Source: Dongia_B sp964406155 (GTDB lineage: Bacteria; Pseudomonadota; Alphaproteobacteria; Dongiales; Dongiaceae). Taken from it: DNA of 64,000 nucleotides. This document shows, one piece after another, positions 44,746 through 54,164 of this stretch (its first letter is position 1; every line of letters starts with the position of its first letter). The DNA lies in NCBI GenBank assembly GCA_964406155.1, contig CAYOQR010000021.1:1-64000 (forward strand), read 5' to 3'. The notes below the pieces were generated by a model. It saw only the letters and a list, made by a program, of their open reading frames with translations. It did not search any database and had not been told where the DNA came from. Both the position numbers and the translations under genes were made by a program.

Positions 44746-45783
44746 GCGCGTCAGCGCGCGGCGGCTTTCCATCACCTGCCAGCCGAGGAGGACCGGCAGG
44801 CCGATCAGCAGGTCGCGGCCGCGCCGCAGCAGCGACAACGCCACCGCCGCCGCCGGCGGCACGCCGAGCAGGACACTCAGCGCCGCATAGGCCGCCTCCT
44901 GCATGCCGATCGCATTGGGGATGAAGAAGATCAGGCTGCGGCCGACGGCGAGGATGCTGTCGAGCGCCAGGACCGCCCCGACCGTCACCTTGACGCCCAT
45001 CAGATGCAAGCTCAGCCAGGCCTCCAACCCGCCGAGGAACCAGCAGCAGCTATGCAGCAGCAGCGCCCGCGCCAGCATGCCGCGCCGCGCATGGATGCGC
45101 CGGATCTCCCAGGCGAGCCCGCCGCTCAGGTTGCCGGCATCGGTGCTCTCGAGAGCGTTGTTGCGGAGAGCGGCATTTCCATTGACCGCATTGCCGCCTG
45201 CCACCGCCTTGCTCTCGCTTTGCCACAGCCGCGCGATGCGCTCGCTGAGGCGCTCCAGCAAACCGGCGCCGCGCGACTGCACGGCGATGAACAGCAGGCC
45301 CAGCACCACCGAGACCAGGATGGCGATCAGTGCCGGCAGGATGACCGGGTTATGCGGCTTCAGCACGTCAAGCAGACCGAGCCCCGCCATCATATAGGGC
45401 GTCTTGGCGAGGAACTCGATGGCGATATCGACGATGGTCGACGCGGCGGCGAAGCGCCCCGGCACGCCGGTCATCGACAGCGCCCGCGCACCCAGCACGC
45501 AGCCGCCGAGCTGGGTCAGCGGCAGGGCCTCGCTGCCGGATTCCCGCACCAGGCGGCCCCAGATATAAGCCGCAGGCGGCGCCGGCTGCAGCCCCCGGCC
45601 GAGGCACCACCAGGCACAGCCCATGATCGAGATGATGAGGCTGCGCCAGCACAGGATCGCCAGCAGACCGAGAAAACCCAGCGCCCCCAGGGCCGCCATG
45701 ATGGCGCCCAGACCGTAAGCCAGGACGACGCCGACCAGCAGCGCCAATCCGATCATCAGAGCAAGCAGGCTCCAACTCTTCAC
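44731..45783 (-). CDS. LPG-synthase-TM/flippase-like membrane protein (HpnL-like)
   Basis: 350 residues, about eight membrane helices, of the PF03706 family. The segment LTQLGGCVLGARALSMTGVPGRFAAASTIVDIAIEFLAKTPY and the later FFIPNAIGMQEAAYAALSVLLGVP are characteristic; the latter matches the P-x-x-x-G-x-x-E/Q-A helix of these proteins. Length and motifs fit HpnL, the hopanoid-associated member, but no other hopanoid gene is in the window. An Asn/Ala-rich insert (GGNAVNGNAALRNNALE) lies in the central loop. The C-terminus is altered by the 15-bp repeat that spans its stop. Confidence 0.8.
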   Translation of the reverse strand: MKSWSLLALMIGLALLVGVVLAYGLGAIMAALGALGFLGLLAILCWRSLIISIMGCAWWCLGRGLQPAPPAAYIWGRLVRESGSEALPLTQLGGCVLGARALSMTGVPGRFAAASTIVDIAIEFLAKTPYMMAGLGLLDVLKPHNPVILPALIAILVSVVLGLLFIAVQSRGAGLLERLSERIARLWQSESKAVAGGNAVNGNAALRNNALESTDAGNLSGGLAWEIRRIHARRGMLARALLLHSCCWFLGGLEAWLSLHLMGVKVTVGAVLALDSILAVGRSLIFFIPNAIGMQEAAYAALSVLLGVPPAAAVALSLLRRGRDLLIGLPVLLGWQVMESRRALTRRQAE

Positions 45784-46475
45784 GATACCGCTTCCACGCC
45801 GGTTCCCTCCCGCCCGGCGCAGGCGCCGGTCGCGGGATGCCGTCCCTCAGTCTAGCGCGTTCCAGCGGCGGTTGTCAGGGGTGCGGGATATGACGCGCCT
45901 GCGGTACAGGGATGCGGATCGGGATACCGCTGATGCATGATCGTCCCGCCGATCCGCTGCTTCCGCTCGTTTCAAGTGCATCGGCACAAGGCACGGATAT
46001 GATGCGTCTCATCCGAAACGCTCTTCCATACCAAGTCCATACGAAGGCGCTTCACCTGCAGATATCTCCTGCGCAGCCCCTCAGCCCGCCCCTCTCCCGC
46101 ACTGTCGGCCTATGCCGACACTCGTCGGCAGGGGAAGAGGCAGTGCTGTTGCGGGCGCTGTACGACACGATACCTACCCAGATACACACATCCACCCAGT
46201 TGCCACCCCCGGGCTTGACCCGGGGGTCCATGGTAAAAGCCGTGCACCGCATCTCCCGTGGATTGCCGGGTCAAGCCCGGCAATGACAAACGAGTGGATG
46301 TAAGTGCCGCGCAAATCCCACGACAGCGCACCCTCTCCCCTTGCCGACGCATGTCGGCCTATGCCGACAGTGCGGGAGAGGGTCGGGGTGAGGGGATGTC
46401 GGCAGCCAATGAAAGCAACCGACACGCCACCATTTGGCCGGACAAGTGTGACCTGTCCGCGATGACACCAATCGG
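45784..46475. repeat. Gap with REP-like repeats
   Basis: Family B at about 46080-46145 and 46325-46400; family A pair at about 46205-46290 (CCCCGGGCTTGACCCGGGGG and TGCCGGGTCAAGCCCGGCAA). The B-A-B order forms a large imperfect palindrome. No gene. Confidence 0.82.
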
Positions 46476-47747
46476 CTAGACCATCCCGGCCAACACCGAC
46501 GCGATATCCGCGCCGACGGGTATTTCATGCGCCGTACCTGTCGCCCGCGCCGTGACCTCGACGGTGCCGCGTGCGAGGCCCTTGCGGCTGATGACGATGC
46601 GCAGCGGCAGGCCGAGGAGATCCGCTTCGGCCAGTTTGATGCCGGCCGAGACCTCCCGCTCGTCGAGCAGGCAGGTCCTGCCCGCCGCTTCCAGCACGTC
46701 GTGGATACGGTGCGCTTCGTGCATGACGTCGTCATCGGGCACCAAAGGCAGGATCGTCGCCGCGAAGGGCGCCACTGCCGCCGGCCAGACGATGCCGCGT
46801 GCGTCATGGCAGACCTCGACAATCGCGCCGACGATACGGGAGATGCCGATGCCATAGCAGCCCATGACGGGAAAGACGCGCCCGCCATCGGGCAGAACCG
46901 CTTCCAGCCCAAGGGCCCGCGTATATCGGTCGCCCAGCAGGAAGACATGGCCGATCTCGATGCCGCGCGCGGTTTCGATCCACGCTGGCGGTGGCATGCC
47001 TGGATCCTCGCCATCGGCGGAGGCCCAAAGGCCCATCGCCGCCAGGGGATCGGGCTCCGTCAGGATGCGCGGATCATAAGCGACGGCGCTCTCCCCGGTT
47101 TCGGCGAGGACATGGAATTCGTGGCTCTCCAGCCCGCCCATGGCCCCGGTCGCCGCGCGAACGGGAATGGCCGTCAATCCCAGGCGCCGGAACACCCGGG
47201 CATAGGCCGCGAACATGACGGCATAGGAGCGCCGTGCCGCCGCCTCGTCGATATCGAAGGAATAGGCGTCCTTCATCAGGAACTCGCGCGCCCGCATGAT
47301 GCCGAAGCGGGGACGGATTTCGTCACGGAATTTCCACTGGGTCTGGAACAGGATCAGCGGCAATTGCCGCCAGCCCAGCGTCCCATCCGCCCGCAGCAAC
47401 TCGACCATCGCCTCTTCCGCACTGGGCGAGAAGATGAGGTCGCGCCCGCGCCGGTCCGTCGCATGCAGCGTTTCGGTGCCGAAGGCTCCCCAGCGGCCGC
47501 TGCGCCGCCACAGATCCGCCGGCTGCATGATGGGCAATTGCACGTCCTGGGCGCCGGCGCAGATCATCTCCTCGCGGACGATCCGCGCCACGGCATCCAG
47601 CACCAGTTTGCCGAGCGGCAGCCAGGACCAGAGGCCATTGGCGGATTGCCGGATGAGGCCGGCGCGCAACATGAGCCGATGCGATGCGATATCCGCATCG
47701 GCTGGGTCCTCGCGCAACATGGGCGCGTGGAGTTTCGATCGAAGCAT
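46476..47747 (-). CDS. proS: Prolyl-tRNA synthetase (short, alphaproteobacterial type)
   Basis: 423 residues, class II. Opening ASHRLMLRAGLIRQSANGLWSWLPLGKLVLD, motif 2 QWKFRDEIRPRFGIMRAREFLMKDAYSFD, motif 3 GCYGIGISRIVGAIVE, and a C-terminal anticodon-binding domain (CLLDEREVSAGIKLAEADLLGLPLRIVI). It lacks the ~180-residue editing insertion, as usual in alphaproteobacteria. It charges tRNA-Pro. Slightly shorter than the common ~440 residues; whether it is the only copy cannot be judged here. Confidence 0.93.
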   Translation of the reverse strand: MLRSKLHAPMLREDPADADIASHRLMLRAGLIRQSANGLWSWLPLGKLVLDAVARIVREEMICAGAQDVQLPIMQPADLWRRSGRWGAFGTETLHATDRRGRDLIFSPSAEEAMVELLRADGTLGWRQLPLILFQTQWKFRDEIRPRFGIMRAREFLMKDAYSFDIDEAAARRSYAVMFAAYARVFRRLGLTAIPVRAATGAMGGLESHEFHVLAETGESAVAYDPRILTEPDPLAAMGLWASADGEDPGMPPPAWIETARGIEIGHVFLLGDRYTRALGLEAVLPDGGRVFPVMGCYGIGISRIVGAIVEVCHDARGIVWPAAVAPFAATILPLVPDDDVMHEAHRIHDVLEAAGRTCLLDEREVSAGIKLAEADLLGLPLRIVISRKGLARGTVEVTARATGTAHEIPVGADIASVLAGMV

Positions 47748-48027
47748 TGTCGAGATCCCGTCTGTCGGATGAACATCGCAGGGGATCGATCCCCTGCACT
47801 CTCCGGTCTCCGCCCGGGCAAAGATAAAGATACTGCGCGGACGGAGGCTTTACGCGGACGTGGCCTTCACGCGAAAGGCTGGACGCCCGCGTGAATCGGT
47901 CGCGGCGACGGGACGGCGGTGGCGCGGCCGATCAGGATGGTCGAGAAGATGCGAACGATCATGTCCATGACGATAGCGTACCGAAACCGACGGGCCTCTG
48001 GCAAGCGGGATGCGAACGATCTCCCTG

Positions 48028-48507
48028 CTATGGTCGGTTCAACCAAAGACGCCAGAGCGACCGGCAGAGGCGTTCGATTTCCCGATCGACATCGCAGGCC
48101 GTGAGGCCGATATCCTTCAGCGCAGGCTCGTCGAGCTGCCCCAGCATCCGCGCCTGCTGCCGCCGGTCATGCAGGGAGCCGAACCAATTGAAGAAGCGCA
48201 ACGGAAGCGTGGCCCCTGCATCCGGCCTTCGCGCGACTTGCCGTTTCCCCGTTTCCTGGTGCGCCGCTTGCTGGCGCTCCGTTCCCCGGCTTTCCTCGGC
48301 GTTCCGCTCATCGGCGTTCTGAGCATCGGCACCGACATCATCCACACCGGGATGATCCACACGGATATGATCCGCACCGGCGTTCTCGAGATCGCTGCAC
48401 CGCCTGTCGAGACTCCGCATATCGGGGAACTCCCCTGCCCCTTCCGGCGGCGATGTGTTGCGGTCTGACGCAATCCGGCTGGAGGTAATCGGTTGAATAA
48501 CGCTCAT
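48028..48507 (-). CDS. DUF1127 protein with acidic repeat-rich N-terminus
   Basis: 159 residues; GAGGTG precedes the ATG at 48507. The C-terminal ~55 residues (LRFFNWFGSLHDRRQQARMLGQLDEPALKDIGLTACDVDREIERL) are a clear DUF1127 (YjiS-like) domain. DUF1127 proteins are usually under 80 residues and act in RNA and phosphate/carbon regulation in alphaproteobacteria. Here an N-terminal extension contains pentapeptide-like Asp-rich units (VDHPG VDDVG ADAQN ADERN). A second DUF1127 gene lies at 54165. No operon partner. Confidence 0.82.
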   Translation of the reverse strand: MSVIQPITSSRIASDRNTSPPEGAGEFPDMRSLDRRCSDLENAGADHIRVDHPGVDDVGADAQNADERNAEESRGTERQQAAHQETGKRQVARRPDAGATLPLRFFNWFGSLHDRRQQARMLGQLDEPALKDIGLTACDVDREIERLCRSLWRLWLNRP

Positions 48508-48692
48508 GGCACCTCACTGACGATATCTCGCCGTGACGCATGTCCCGTCACCGCAAGACACCTGACCGATGGGAAGAGCCGCATCCATGCGCGACATCGT
48601 GCCGACAATCTGAGGCGGTCTGCCCGTCGGCGCTATCCGATGCTTGCGGGGCGATTCTTGCGGGCCGATTCTTGCGGATTGGTGCCCGCGGG

Positions 48693-49847
48693 CTAGAGGT
48701 TCTCGCGTTCCAGGGAAACGCCGGCCCAGTATTGCAGCTCCGCATAAGGCGGCATCTGCCCGTTCTCATGCCGGGCCATGGCCTTGATCGTCGTCACCAT
48801 TGTCGCGTCGAGATTGAGGTTCATCTCGGCCGCGACCGAGATGCCGAGCGCATTTGCCAGCACCCTGGCATAGCTGTTGACGTCGTTGTTGTCGCTGGCC
48901 GGCGCCCAACGGCCGATGATGTCGAGCGGCGTCTGGAGATTGTAGGTGTTCTGATATTTCCTGAGCAGCCGCGCCATCGCCCGGATACCCCATTCCGGTT
49001 CGCAGAAGACACAGAAGCTGGTTTCCTGCTGCTGGAAAACCTTCATGAGCTGCGGTGTCTGGAGACCCGCCCAACTGGCGCCGATCCGGATATTGCCGAG
49101 ATTGTTGTTGCGGATGCCGCGCGGCATGCCTTGGGCCACATCGATTCCGTCGAACACATCCGGCGACGGCCGGATCGGTGATCCATTCGCCAAAGCGTCT
49201 TTCAGATCCTTGACCCGCGCTTTGATGACATCAGAGGTCGGATTGACCAACCCTGTCGCTGGAACAGGTGCACCCGACGCCGTGCGCGCCATCCCGCCGG
49301 AAGTCGCCGCAAGTGAAGGCGTGGCACTGGAAGAGGTGGAACCTGCGGGTGTGGCGCTGGAAGATGCGGAACTGGCAATCGCCGTCACGGCCGGCGCCGG
49401 AGACGTGTCTCTGATCCAGCTATAATCGGGATGCACCGCCGCCGCGTCCTCGAATTTGTCGCCCGCATCCCCGGTTTCGGGAGCCTGCCGCCGGCACCAG
49501 GCCCAGTGACAGAGTTCATGCAAGGTGACCAGGCGCAGAAACTGCTGTGCCCGCGCATCCGTCGCCTTGCCTTCGAATGCTTGTGCGATATCGGCGGAGA
49601 GCGAGATGCGGCCCGGGACCGAGCTGTTGAAATAGCCACCGCTCGACAGGCCCAGCGGCAGGAACCAGAGCAGCGGCGCGGCCTCTCCAAAGGTGATCGC
49701 CTGCTTCGCCTCGGCATCCGTTAACCCGGATATATCGACGAAGGCTTTCCAGACCGCATCGCCCTGTGCCGCATATGTCGGCAGGTCGTTCGTCAAAAAG
49801 TTAAGTGTCTTCGGAAACTTTGCTTTCCAATCATCGATGACCCGCAT
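48693..49847 (-). CDS. HExxH metallopeptidase-like domain fused to a muramidase-like domain
   Basis: 384 residues. N-terminal domain (1-145) contains LHELCHWAWCRR, with HELCH at 110-114 and a possible third ligand Glu near 133, like zinc metallopeptidases of effector type. A Ser/Ala/Thr/Pro linker follows (150-195). The C-terminal domain from about 242 (PRGIRNNNLGNIRIGASWAG, then WGIRAMARLLRKYQNTYNLQTPLDIIGRWAPASDNNDVNSYARVLA) resembles the phage-associated structural protein P5/muramidase-like family. No signal peptide. Divergent from the lipoprotein gene at 50102 with 254 bp between. May be an envelope-acting effector or lysis-type protein; both activities are inferred from motifs. Confidence 0.65.
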   Translation of the reverse strand: MRVIDDWKAKFPKTLNFLTNDLPTYAAQGDAVWKAFVDISGLTDAEAKQAITFGEAAPLLWFLPLGLSSGGYFNSSVPGRISLSADIAQAFEGKATDARAQQFLRLVTLHELCHWAWCRRQAPETGDAGDKFEDAAAVHPDYSWIRDTSPAPAVTAIASSASSSATPAGSTSSSATPSLAATSGGMARTASGAPVPATGLVNPTSDVIKARVKDLKDALANGSPIRPSPDVFDGIDVAQGMPRGIRNNNLGNIRIGASWAGLQTPQLMKVFQQQETSFCVFCEPEWGIRAMARLLRKYQNTYNLQTPLDIIGRWAPASDNNDVNSYARVLANALGISVAAEMNLNLDATMVTTIKAMARHENGQMPPYAELQYWAGVSLERENL

Positions 49848-50101
49848 CCTGGCGTCTCCACCTTGGAAGAGCGAGGCTTTCGCCTTTACCTTGCATGCAT
49901 CACAATGTAGAGTATTACATCTCGTATTTCGAGTTAATAGACGTGATCAGTCGTCTCGCGACGCACGAACCATCATAACGTGCAGCGACGGTTGGATCCG
50001 CCAGGGGTGTCAAAAAAAGCGGGCGAAAAGGCAACGGCAATGCCTGGGGAGCGATCCCCGAGGAATTGCCGCAGGAGGGTTATTACATATCGGGGGAACA
50101 C

Positions 50102-51811
50102 ATGACGAGGCATGCTCCTGCCCGCGCGATACGCCTGTTCGCAACTTCCTGTGGCAGCATGTCCCGCGTCGCGGTTACCTGCATCGCCGCCTTGTCGCTG
50201 AGTGCCTGCGGCACAGTCGTCGACCCGCAATTGTCGCCCGACAAGGACCTCACCAAGGCCTATTCCCGGCAGCAATCCCTGCCCGCCGCCGTCGCCCTGG
50301 GTGAATCGATGCGCGCCCAATATGCGAGCAAGGTTGAAGATCAGATCCTGCTCGACCGCGTCGTCGGGCTGGCCCTCATCGGCGCCGCCGCTTCCGTGGT
50401 CGGGCTGGCCACCACCGGCGCCGCCACCGTGCCCATCATCGCCACCACCTTGGGCGGCGGCGCCTTGTTCGGCACCGACAGCCTTCTCAGCAACAAGCCG
50501 CAGCAATTCATCTACGCCGCCGGCGCCAATGCCGTGCAATGCGCGCTGGATTCCATGCAACCGATGATCGTCGCCTATGGTTCGCATGACCGGCTGCAGC
50601 ACCTGATCGATGGAACACCGGACGGTACCATCAAGGCCCAGGGCGACAAAGCATTGCCGGTGAAGATCGCCTATGCCGAGACCTTGATGGCGAGCTTCGG
50701 CGCCTATACGGATTCGCCGACCTATCTCCGGGCACAGGCAGCGGTTCAGCAGGCGCGCGCGATCCTCGATCCCGCCCGCCAGGCGCTCAACACCATGAAC
50801 ATATCCGGCGGCATCCTGCGCAGCTCGCTGGCCTCGATCGAATTGCAGGTCACGAATGCGATCATCTCCTCCTCGCCCTCCATCCCGGCCTTGGCACAGT
50901 CCCTGGGTTTCGCCCTGCCGGCCATCGGCCGACCGTTAAGCCTGCCGCCGGTTCCCTCCGTAACAGCGCAAGCCGGCGGCCGCCAAGGTCTGGGCACGTT
51001 CTCCAACGAGAACGAACGCGAGCTGGCGAAAGCGGCGGAGGATCTGGAACAGACGACAGCGGAGATCACGACCATCATCTCGGCCGTCAACGAACGCCCT
51101 TCCGCCGACAAGCTCAAGACCTGCAATGTCGATGTCACCCGGGCCGGCTTGACGATGACGATCGATCCCGTGGGCGAGATATCGATCCCGGCCCCCTCCG
51201 GTAGCACGCCCAATACCGCGACCATCCGCGTCTCCGGCGGCGTCCTGCCCTATAGCGCCGGCTGGAGCGGTGCGACGCCGCCGCCGGCCGAGGTGACGAT
51301 GGGTATCGAATCCGGCCAAGGCATCGTCACCGTGACCGTTGAAAAAGGCGCGCGGCCCAATGTTTATGCTATCTTGATCCGCGACGCAGCCAACGGCGCC
51401 GCCAGCACCGGCATCCGGATCACCGATGCGGTACCGGCCGCGAGCGGGGCTTCGGGGAATAGAATTACTGGAAATAGAATTACTGGGAACAGAATTACCG
51501 GGAACAGGGCGGCCGGCAATAATCCGGCTGCGAGCACCTTAGCCGGCAGCAATTCGGCGGAGCCGACTTGCGCGGCGGATGAGACGACGCGGAAGGTTCA
51601 ATCCTTCCTGCTGCAGAACAGCATCAAGACCGTCCAGGTCGGCGCGAGCGAACGCGCGCTGACGGAGGATGGCTGCTACGGCGATATTACCGCCGCCATT
51701 CAACTCTTCCTGCGGAAGAAGGGATTGCGCGACGACGAAATTCCCAAGGGTCAGCGCGACCTCACCCAATCCATGGTCGCGCTGTTGCCGGCATCGGAGG
51801 GCAATCCATGA
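50102..51811 (+). CDS. Lipoprotein with Ig-like and peptidoglycan-binding-like domains
   Basis: 569 residues from ATG 50102 (GGGGGAAC upstream). Lipobox TCIAALSLSAC. Residues ~75-120 contain a hydrophobic Gly/Ala-rich segment that may insert in membrane; ~120-340 are helical; ~350-440 look like an Ig-type beta domain (ATIRVSGGVLPYSAGWSG, then GIVTVTV, then YAILIRDAANG). Then four ITGNR pentapeptides (15-bp repeats, 51454-51525) lead to a C-terminal domain (RKVQSFLLQNS, DGCYGDITAAIQLFLRKKGL) like a peptidoglycan-binding PGBD. Overlaps the next gene by ATGA. Whole-protein family not recognised. Confidence 0.6.
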   Translation: MTRHAPARAIRLFATSCGSMSRVAVTCIAALSLSACGTVVDPQLSPDKDLTKAYSRQQSLPAAVALGESMRAQYASKVEDQILLDRVVGLALIGAAASVVGLATTGAATVPIIATTLGGGALFGTDSLLSNKPQQFIYAAGANAVQCALDSMQPMIVAYGSHDRLQHLIDGTPDGTIKAQGDKALPVKIAYAETLMASFGAYTDSPTYLRAQAAVQQARAILDPARQALNTMNISGGILRSSLASIELQVTNAIISSSPSIPALAQSLGFALPAIGRPLSLPPVPSVTAQAGGRQGLGTFSNENERELAKAAEDLEQTTAEITTIISAVNERPSADKLKTCNVDVTRAGLTMTIDPVGEISIPAPSGSTPNTATIRVSGGVLPYSAGWSGATPPPAEVTMGIESGQGIVTVTVEKGARPNVYAILIRDAANGAASTGIRITDAVPAASGASGNRITGNRITGNRITGNRAAGNNPAASTLAGSNSAEPTCAADETTRKVQSFLLQNSIKTVQVGASERALTEDGCYGDITAAIQLFLRKKGLRDDEIPKGQRDLTQSMVALLPASEGNP

Positions 51812-53253
51812 CACAAGCGCCAGGAATCCCCGCACCGGGAATCGCCACAGCAGGAATCGCCACAGCGGGAATCGCCGCACCGGGGATCGCTGCACCGGGG
51901 ATCGCCGGGCATGCCCTGAATATTCCGGTGAGAACATCTGCCGGAAAGAGATTGGGTAAATGGTTCAGGGCCTGGTTGCCGGCTTGGAGCGGGATCTATT
52001 ACTGCGGCTTCTCGTCCTTGATTCTCACCTTCGTTCTTCCGGTCGCGCCGCTGCTGATTGCCGCTTTCTATCCGTCCATGGCTGTGGCGCCCTATCTGCA
52101 ATGGATGCGCTTTGCCGTTTGGCTTCTGTCGATGCTCGCCTTTTTCGGCGTCATCGCGGCCATAGGCATCGGCTTGAAAAAGCGCGCGCTGGGTATCCTG
52201 GTGAACGAGCGGAACCGCTACAGCCTGTCCCGCCTGCAGATGGTGCTCTGGACGCTCCTGCTCCTGCCGGGCATCTATGTCGTCCTGCTGAACAACATTC
52301 ATTATGACTCGACCCCGCCCGGCGCGGCCTTCGCCTTCGACTGGCAGCTTATCGCCTTGATGGGGATCAGCCTCGGCAGCGTCGTCACCGCCCCCATGGT
52401 CCTGAATCTCAAGGCCGACAAGACACCGGACCCGGCGACGGCCGCCGCCGCCGCGCCGGATGCGATGTCGGTTGGCATCCTCGATGCCAATGCCAGCGCG
52501 ACGGAAGCCGCCGTCCGGGATTTCGTGCTCGGCGAGGAAGTCGGCAATGCCGACACCATCGATATCGGCCGCATCCAGATGCTGATGATCTCTGTCATGG
52601 CGGTGATCATGTATGGCTGGAGCATCGGCTACAGCCTGCTGACCGGCACTCCGCATATCGACGGGATGCCGGCATTCAACCAGACGCTTCTGGGGCTGAT
52701 CCTGATCAGCCATACGGGATATCTCGCCGGCAAGATCACACCGGCCGTCAACACCCAGGGCCAGACGGCGGCGCAACTGGCCACGGTCCTGGCGCTGTCG
52801 CAGAAGGCCACCGACCTCGCGGCCCGGGCCGAACAGGCGCTCAAGGACATTTCCACCAACAGTCTGCAACGCCAGCAATTGACCAATCTGATGCCGCTGA
52901 TCCGCGCGCTTGCCGCCGATGCAGCCAACCTGACGGCTGATTTCGGCAAGGCCAGCTATGACGATCAGGCGGTCGGCAGATTGCAGGGAAAATGGGAAGC
53001 CTTGAACAATCAGCTCGCGGTCATCGCCGCCCAGCCCGGAACGGCGGACACCACCTGCGCGCCACAGCCGGACCTGGTCCGCGATGTCCAGCAAAAACTG
53101 GCGGCGCAGAATTTCCCGGTCACGCCGACCGGCATCGCCGACGCCGCGACCTACACGGCGATCGACCGCTTCCTCGCGGCGCGCAAACTGACCCGCGCCG
53201 ATTTCAGCCCGGAACCCTATCGCCTGTTCGAGGAGTTGCAGGCCTTCATGTAG
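51808..53253 (+). CDS. Four-TM membrane protein with peptidoglycan-binding-like C-terminus
   Basis: 481 residues. Six imperfect pentapeptides (GIPAP GIATA GIATA GIAAP GIAAP GIAG; nt 51823-51909) begin the protein. Membrane helices at about 63-85, 97-122, 142-162 and 174-193, with the conserved-looking RNRYSLSRLQMVLWTLLLLPG between; another pair near 255-310. A long helical region (330-410) follows, and the last ~60 residues (LVRDVQQKLAAQNFPVTPTGIADAATYTAIDRFLAARKL) resemble a PGBD fold, echoing the C-terminus of the upstream lipoprotein. The two are likely partners spanning the envelope. Function unknown. Confidence 0.6.
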   Translation: MTQAPGIPAPGIATAGIATAGIAAPGIAAPGIAGHALNIPVRTSAGKRLGKWFRAWLPAWSGIYYCGFSSLILTFVLPVAPLLIAAFYPSMAVAPYLQWMRFAVWLLSMLAFFGVIAAIGIGLKKRALGILVNERNRYSLSRLQMVLWTLLLLPGIYVVLLNNIHYDSTPPGAAFAFDWQLIALMGISLGSVVTAPMVLNLKADKTPDPATAAAAAPDAMSVGILDANASATEAAVRDFVLGEEVGNADTIDIGRIQMLMISVMAVIMYGWSIGYSLLTGTPHIDGMPAFNQTLLGLILISHTGYLAGKITPAVNTQGQTAAQLATVLALSQKATDLAARAEQALKDISTNSLQRQQLTNLMPLIRALAADAANLTADFGKASYDDQAVGRLQGKWEALNNQLAVIAAQPGTADTTCAPQPDLVRDVQQKLAAQNFPVTPTGIADAATYTAIDRFLAARKLTRADFSPEPYRLFEELQAFM

Positions 53254-53635
53254 GACGTCCGGCGATAGCGCTTCTCGCCTTGTGGGGCGGAGAGGCGCCA
53301 GGCCCGCTCATCTCGTTCGATGCCGCCACCCCTCACCCCGTCCGTCGGTGGGTGGGAGGAGGGAGTGCTGTTGCAGGTTTTGCACAGCATGTACGTCCAC
53401 TCGTTTGTCATTGCCGGACCTGTCCTCGGGCTTGACCCGTGGATTGACCCCGTCGGCGCAGGCCGACATTCGTCGGCGAGCGGGGCGAGGGAGTTTGCAT
53501 CGTCTCTCCCGGAAGATTATCGAGCGATATAAGCGCTTAAGCCCCCTCGCCCCACTTGTGGGGAGAGGATCGGGGTGACGGACGCTTTGGATGGAACACC
53601 CTGCCCGTCATTCGGACCGGGACGAGGCGTCCGCC
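53254..53635. repeat. Gap with REP-like repeats
   Basis: Family B fragments at about 53325-53370 and 53440-53580, a family A fragment at about 53400-53450, and the ATTATCGAGCGATATAAGCG block near 53515 shared with 14425. No gene. Confidence 0.78.
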
Positions 53636-54106
53636 TCAACCGGCATGCCGGGTTTCCGGTTCGTGGCGGACGGGGAAGTTCATCGAGGCGGCGATGAAGC
53701 AGTTGCGATGCGCCTCGTGGTGCAGCTCCTGGGCGGCGGCGATATCCTGGCCGGCGGCGATCACCACGCGTGGCCGCAGGACGACGTCGGAGAAATGCCC
53801 GCCGCCGCCAACCAGCGCCATGGTGCCCAGGCTGTGATCGGTATACTCGATCACCTGCAGCTTGGCCCTCGTCGCCAAGGCGAGATAGGTCAGCATGTGA
53901 CAACCGGCCAGGGCCGCCAGCAGCAGATCCTCCGGGTTATAAAGCTCCGCCTTGCCGAGGAAGGTCGGATCGGCGGAGAGATGCAAGGTCGGCTTACCCG
54001 ACACCGTCACCGAGTAATCGCGGGAATAGGCGCGATAAGTGGTGGTCGGGCCCTGGGCGGCACCGGTCCAGATCAGATGGCTTTCGTAATGATGGTCCTG
54101 GCTCAT
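53636..54106 (-). CDS. OsmC/Ohr-family peroxidase-like protein
   Basis: 156 residues from ATG 54106 (GGAG upstream). The two redox Cys of the family are present: LLAALAGCHMLTYL and EAHRNCFIAASMNFPV. NPEDLLLAALAGCH is the diagnostic motif. It should reduce organic hydroperoxides using a dithiol donor. Followed upstream on the same strand by the His-rich DUF1127 gene (58 bp apart), so possibly co-transcribed. Confidence 0.92.
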   Translation of the reverse strand: MSQDHHYESHLIWTGAAQGPTTTYRAYSRDYSVTVSGKPTLHLSADPTFLGKAELYNPEDLLLAALAGCHMLTYLALATRAKLQVIEYTDHSLGTMALVGGGGHFSDVVLRPRVVIAAGQDIAAAQELHHEAHRNCFIAASMNFPVRHEPETRHAG

Positions 54107-54164
54107 GACTGACTCCGATTGAATAAGGTGACGACGACTGGCCGGCATATGATCGGCACGGCTC

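Noticed and set aside
44548..45855. 435-codon plus-strand frame opposite the flippase-like gene
   Set aside because: Gln/Arg/Asp-rich antisense translation; the minus strand encodes a coherent membrane protein with family motifs.
51751..53094. 447-codon minus-strand frame
   Set aside because: Antisense of the membrane protein gene at 51808; no motifs and biased composition.
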